From positions 1 through 8,945 of the forward strand of contig JBCCHN010000180.1 in NCBI GenBank assembly GCA_039028695.1: a DNA stretch of 8,945 bases, given 5' to 3'. Positions 6,828-8,945 of this stretch are shown here, piece by piece. How positions within the stretch are numbered: position 1 is the first letter of the stretch; each line of letters begins with the position of its first letter. Source of the DNA: JANQKX01 sp039028695. GTDB taxonomy: Bacteria > Pseudomonadota > Alphaproteobacteria > Kiloniellales > Kiloniellaceae. The notes under the pieces are model-generated. The model did no database searches. It was given only the letters and a program-made list of their open reading frames with translations, and was not told where the DNA came from. The position numbers and the translations under genes are program-made.

Positions 6828-7073
6828 TTGAAAAAGCTCGCCCGTTATAACAAGGCGACGGTGCCCATGCTGGTCGATGCATTCTTGATGCTCGTCAACG
6901 GCCGCTTGCCCGACGATCTGCGCTTGAGCGGTGACGAACTGGGTTGGGCGCTGATCCTTTTGACTGCCCTAGTGGCTTATCTGGTGCCCAACGCGGCGTC
7001 AGGGAACTCGCCCAAAACCGACCCACCGCCAGACGATCTGCAAAACCCCTCAAACTTTGGGATAGGAGGATGA
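6828..7073 (+). CDS. Holin-like small phage membrane protein
   Basis: From TTG 6828 the product is 81 residues, MKKLARYNKATVPMLVDAFLM onward. A basic N-terminus leads into a hydrophobic stretch (about 11-24), a short polar turn (NGRLPDDLRLSGDE), and a strong membrane segment (about 39-54, 'GWALILLTALVAYLVPN'). This layout, and especially the 'LLTAL..YLVPN' ending, is typical of small putative phage holins, which form the holes that trigger lysis. The tail is proline- and asparagine-rich. The TTG start is chosen for its good ribosome binding site and because it gives the family's K-rich opening. Its stop codon lies in the AGGAGGATGA cluster that starts the lipoprotein gene. The holin assignment rests on topology and context. 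Confidence 0.65.
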   Translation: MKKLARYNKATVPMLVDAFLMLVNGRLPDDLRLSGDELGWALILLTALVAYLVPNAASGNSPKTDPPPDDLQNPSNFGIGG

Positions 7074-7078
7074 CTCTT

Positions 7079-7387
7079 ATGAAATCTCTATTCGCCGCGG
7101 CCGCCCTGGGAGCGGCCTTTTTTATGAGTGCTTGCCAAAGCCTCACCACAGAACAGCGGGCCTTCGTCTCCTGCCAGGGCTACCTGGCGGTGATCGAGGA
7201 CCTGCACCTCTTTAAAGACCAACTCAGCACGGGCCAAAAAGACATCGTGGTTCAGGCCAACAAGGTGGTTCTTCCCACCTGCGAGGCGGTCGCCGACGGC
7301 CAACTCACTGACTACACGGACGCTCTTCAGATCGTCACGCAAAACCTTACCACCGTCTTCACCGTTCAAGAGGAGTTGGGTCAATGA
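7079..7387 (+). CDS. Small lipoprotein of the lysis region
   Basis: The 102-residue product begins MKSLFAAAALGAAFFMSACQ; MSAC at residues 16-19 is an acceptable lipobox, making Cys19 the likely lipidation site, with Gln at +2 favouring the outer membrane. Two further cysteines (32 and 68) could pair in the periplasm. The mature part is largely helical ('EQRAFVSCQGYLAVIEDL', 'STGQKDIVVQANKVV'), similar in pattern to small phage-associated proteins of unknown function. ATG 7079 is chosen because AGGAGG (7064-7069) is 9 bases upstream; the in-frame ATG 7070 touches that site. Following a holin-like gene and a coiled-coil membrane protein, it could be an outer-membrane spanin partner, though the usual proline-rich Rz1 composition is absent. 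It overlaps the next gene by four bases (ATGA). Confidence 0.68.
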   Translation: MKSLFAAAALGAAFFMSACQSLTTEQRAFVSCQGYLAVIEDLHLFKDQLSTGQKDIVVQANKVVLPTCEAVADGQLTDYTDALQIVTQNLTTVFTVQEELGQ

Positions 7388-7554
7388 ATCCCATCATCCC
7401 CGCCATCGTGGCGCTGGTCGCCAAACTCATCCCTCAAGGCCTGGACCTGGTCGAACTGGTCCGTGCGCTCAGCGAGTCTGCCGAAATACCGCAAGCCGAT
7501 CGAGACGCGATGAAAACCCGCATTAAAAAAGTCGCGGACCTGGATTGGAACTAA
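7384..7554 (+). CDS. 56-residue hydrophobic-start protein, last gene of the operon
   Basis: ATG 7384 overlaps the lipoprotein stop in the classic ATGA arrangement, and the frame runs 57 codons to TAA 7552-7554. The product opens MNPIIPAIVALVAKLIPQG, a weakly hydrophobic amphipathic helix of about 20 residues, then an acidic/charged helix ('LDLVELVRALSESAEIPQ') and a basic end ('DAMKTRIKKVADLDWN'). No family is recognised. The overlap and codon choice similar to its neighbours argue that it is a real gene despite its length. The AGGAG needed for initiation is present within the end of the previous gene. Repeat element B starts directly after the stop. Confidence 0.6.
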   Translation: MNPIIPAIVALVAKLIPQGLDLVELVRALSESAEIPQADRDAMKTRIKKVADLDWN

Positions 7555-7601
7555 GGAGCGAATTGCCGCCTCACGGCGGCAAGTACGGAAAAGCCGCGCG
7601 A
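7555..7601 (+). repeat. Palindromic repeat copy B
   Basis: GGAGCGAATTGCC, a perfect 8-bp hairpin (TTGCCGCC 7563-7570, loop TCAC, GGCGGCAA 7575-7582) and GTACGGAAAAGCCGCGCGA lie directly after the stop of the last operon gene. The conserved flanks match copies at 4231-4268 (minus strand), 7862-7909 (plus) and 8051-8107 (minus). There is no U-run, so it is not a standard terminator, but it could cap the operon mRNA. Confidence 0.7.
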
Positions 7602-7793
7602 TAGTCCTAACCGGCTAACACCCAATTTGTTTGCGGGCAGCGCCCGCAAGCTTTCATTTGCCAACGTGCTTGTCTTTAACGCCTGGTGCTATCCATCGCC
7701 ATCTTCACCCCAAAGAAACCCATAGGCCTAATTCGGGCCGTTGATACCGAACCCTCCCTGACGGTTTTCGCTTTTGTGAAAGCTGTACCTTAT
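7602..7793. other. Intergenic stretch without a recognisable gene
   Basis: About 190 bases between repeat B and the strong terminator. No protein gene is supported in either direction. It contains one clear hairpin (7631-7649) and a small GCTTT/AAAGC stem near 7771-7784. It could be a 3' untranslated region or a small RNA ending at the 7794-7841 terminator, but no convincing promoter is visible. Confidence 0.4.
7631..7649. other. Perfect 8-bp hairpin
   Basis: TTGCGGGC (7631-7638) pairs with GCCCGCAA (7642-7649) across a 3-base loop (AGC). It begins and ends TTGC/GCAA like the hairpins of the repeat family but lacks the GCGAATTGCC and GTACGGAAA flanks, so it is listed separately. Confidence 0.5.
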
Positions 7794-7841
7794 GGCCGCC
7801 CCGGCTTTGCCCTTTTGGGTGAACCGGGGCGGCCTTTTTTT
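7794..7841 (+). terminator. Very strong intrinsic terminator downstream of the operon
   Basis: A perfect 11-bp GC stem, GGCCGCCCCGG (7794-7804) with CCGGGGCGGCC (7824-7834), encloses a 19-base loop and is followed by seven T residues (7835-7841). The loop can form a small CCC/GGG inner stem. It lies about 240 bases after the last operon gene and probably ends that transcript. Confidence 0.92.
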
Positions 7842-7861
7842 GTGCCTGGAATTTGAGTTAG

Positions 7862-8107
7862 GGCGCGAATTGCCGCCTCATGGCGGCAAGTACGGAAAGG
7901 CGGCGTGACGGGCCGTGGGGACTTGCGGTTTTCAGGCCTCGCCGGCGTTGGACTCCAATGGTGGCCAACAGCTCGCTGGTAAAGCGAACCGCGGGGGCCG
8001 TGCGCCCAAAAGAACAAACTGGAATCTTTGTTGGCGGGGTAGGTGTTTGGGGCCTTTCCGTACTGAGGGCTTGTCGCCCTCATTGGCTCCGGGGCGGCAA
8101 TTCGCTC
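7862..8107. mobile_element. MITE-like inverted-repeat element (repeat copies C and D)
   Basis: Two copies of the repeat family face each other. Outer arms GCGAATTGCCGCC (7865-7877) and its exact complement (8093-8105) match over 13 bases; inner arms GTACGGAAAGGC (7890-7901) and its complement (8052-8063) match over 12. Between outer and inner arms the two sides differ: C has an 8-bp hairpin (TTGCCGCC/GGCGGCAA), D has a longer insert with a TGAGGGC/GCCCTCA hairpin (8064-8082). The about 150-base centre encodes nothing recognisable; open frames across it read as low-complexity translations of the repeat. No transposase is present and no clear target duplication is seen, so this would be a non-autonomous element if mobile. 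Confidence 0.6.
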
Positions 8108-8255
8108 TTATTTTTACGGCTCGCTAAATGCGATCCGTTACAGCGTTCATGCGCCACTCAGGCTGCGCTCCCACTTGGTCGCTAGTCCTTGATTTCATTT
8201 TCAATGAAACCTGCGTCCACCAAATCGCTGTGAGCTCAGCTCACCTCGTTTTGGT
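8108..8255. other. Junction between the repeat element and the ispB-type gene, with two palindromes
   Basis: No gene is supported. TTTCATT (8193-8199) and AATGAAA (8203-8209) form a 7-bp hairpin with a 3-base loop, and GTGAGCTCAGCTCAC (8230-8244) is a near-perfect palindrome about 10 bases from the ispB-type stop codon. Neither has a U-run on the minus strand. If this was a prophage, its right end is probably between 7842 and here, but no attachment-site repeat can be identified from one end alone. Confidence 0.4.
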
Positions 8256-8945
8256 TTAAAACGCCCGTCCGATGCAGAAATCCACCACGTCGGTCAGGGC
8301 CGTTTTCACCGGGCTGTCGGGGAAGGGGTCTAGGCCACCGCGGGCGGCGGCGGCATAGAGGCGGGCGCGTTCCATGGAATCAGCCAGGGTGTCGTATTTC
8401 TGCATGATGTCCAGGGCGCGGGCAAAGTCGGGTTCGTTCTGCTCCAGGTCTTCCAAGCAGCGCCGCAGGAAGGCTTTTTCCGCCTCGCTGCCCCGGTCAT
8501 AGGCCAGCACCACCGGCAGGGTGATCTTGCCTTCGCGGAAGTCATCGCCGATGGATTTGCCCAGGTCCCCCTGCTTGGCGGAATAATCTAGGATGTCGTC
8601 CACCAGTTGGAAGGCGATGCCGAAGTTGCGCCCATAGCTTTCCAGGGCGGCGGCTTCGGCCTGGGGCCGCTTGGCCACGATGGCGCCGATCTCGCAGGCC
8701 GCGGCGAAGAGCACGGCGGTTTTGGAGGCGATCACCTCCAGGTATTGGGCCTCGCTGGTGGAGGTGTCGTTGGCGGTAATGAGCTGATGCACCTCGCCCT
8801 CGGCGATTACGGCCGAGGCGTTGGAGAGCACCCGCAGGACATCAAGCGAACCGTCGGCCACCATCAACTGGAAGGCGCGGCTGAAAAGGAAGTCCCCCAC
8901 CAGGACCGAGGCCTTGTTGCCCCAGACCGCGTTGGCGGTGGCCAG
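8256..8945 (-). CDS. ispB: Polyprenyl (octa/decaprenyl) diphosphate synthase, 5' end outside window
   Basis: This is a trans-polyprenyl diphosphate synthase, which adds isopentenyl diphosphate units to make the ubiquinone side chain. The visible 229 residues are the C-terminal part; the frame stays open to base 8945, so the GTG at 8900 is internal. Family landmarks, counted from the window edge, are 'ATANAVWGNKASVLVGDFLF' (2-21), the 'EGEVHQL' helix (about 49-55), the substrate-binding 'SKTAVLFAAACEIGA' (about 74-88), the second aspartate-rich magnesium site 'FQLVDDILDYS' (about 112-122, codons for DDILD at 8586-8600) and 'GKSIGDDFREGKITLP' (about 129-144). The first aspartate-rich motif lies outside the window. 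The chain-length class cannot be read from this part. It is transcribed convergently towards the phage genes and is the chromosomal anchor of the window. Confidence 0.93.
   Translation of the reverse strand: MATANAVWGNKASVLVGDFLFSRAFQLMVADGSLDVLRVLSNASAVIAEGEVHQLITANDTSTSEAQYLEVIASKTAVLFAAACEIGAIVAKRPQAEAAALESYGRNFGIAFQLVDDILDYSAKQGDLGKSIGDDFREGKITLPVVLAYDRGSEAEKAFLRRCLEDLEQNEPDFARALDIMQKYDTLADSMERARLYAAAARGGLDPFPDSPVKTALTDVVDFCIGRAF

Noticed and set aside
6738..7073. Longer version of the holin-like gene starting at ATG 6738
   Set aside because: No Shine-Dalgarno sequence before that ATG, while TTG 6828 has AGGAG at 7 bases and gives a typical basic start; the extra 30 residues cover a hairpin-bearing gap.
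3375..7845. Both strong terminators (3336-3380 and 7794-7841) have 19-base loops and are followed by TTTTTTGTGCC
   Set aside because: Stem and loop sequences are different, and a T-run followed by a short match is easily chance; not enough for a shared origin or attachment site.
7555..8107. Repeat copies as integron attC sites or a CRISPR array
   Set aside because: The integron core GTTRRRY/RYYYAAC is absent, copies are in mixed orientation with irregular spacing, and there are no spacers of constant length.
7880..8185. 101-residue open frame (and an overlapping 70-residue one at 7915-8127) across the MITE-like element
   Set aside because: The starts lack ribosome binding sites, the translation is mostly the inverted repeat itself, and the composition is arginine-rich and unstructured.
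8108..8255. tRNA gene as a prophage attachment site next to ispB
   Set aside because: No cloverleaf or conserved GGTTCRA-type T-arm was found on either strand here or elsewhere in the window.
8128..8259. 43-residue open frame between the repeat element and the ispB-type gene
   Set aside because: No ribosome binding site, overlap with the stop of the opposite gene, and no recognisable protein; more likely chance in palindromic intergenic DNA.

Overview
This GC-rich window most likely comes from an alphaproteobacterium, plausibly Rhodospirillales-like. The clues are the style of the polyprenyl diphosphate synthase at the right edge and a set of small phage-tail and lysis proteins typical of alphaproteobacterial prophages. 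The lineage is inferred from protein features only. The phage genes look like a remnant or rearranged module rather than an intact phage: there is no capsid, portal, large terminase, tape measure, integrase or complete endolysin here.

Left part (1-3181, + strand): the end of a large multidomain beta-rich protein (LamG-like, CSPG/cadherin-like and a third beta-sandwich domain), followed closely by a secreted right-handed beta-helix protein resembling phage tailspike depolymerases. A gene-free stretch (3182-3637) follows, with a strong intrinsic terminator at 3336-3380. Next comes a terminase small subunit gene (3638-4153) with no large subunit behind it.

Middle part (4154-7554, + strand): an inverted-repeat element and a second terminator lie directly upstream of a compact operon. 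In order it holds a truncated peptidoglycan-binding fragment, a discoidin-like tail protein, a tail fibre protein with a gp53-like tip, a small secreted two-cysteine protein, a membrane-anchored coiled-coil protein, a holin-like protein starting at TTG, a small lipoprotein, and a 56-residue protein too short for routine gene calling. Most junctions are overlaps of 1-8 bases or abutments, so the genes are probably co-transcribed as a tail-tip plus lysis module.

Right part (7555-8255): about 700 bases without a convincing gene, holding a repeat copy, an isolated hairpin, a very strong terminator (7794-7841), a MITE-like 241-bp inverted-repeat element and two small palindromes. On the minus strand, 8256-8945 is the 3' two-thirds or so of an ispB-type polyprenyl diphosphate synthase, which is normal chromosomal housekeeping sequence. 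The phage/host boundary therefore probably lies between 7842 and 8255.

The most interesting signal is a repeat family present at least five times, all in intergenic DNA. Conserved flanks GCGAATTGCC and GTACGGAAA enclose hairpins whose sequence and length differ between copies. Copies are paired in inverted orientation at 4154-4268 and 7862-8107, and two copies in opposite orientation bracket the whole tail/lysis operon. This looks like a mobile palindromic (REP/MITE-like) family that may have shaped the degraded prophage.
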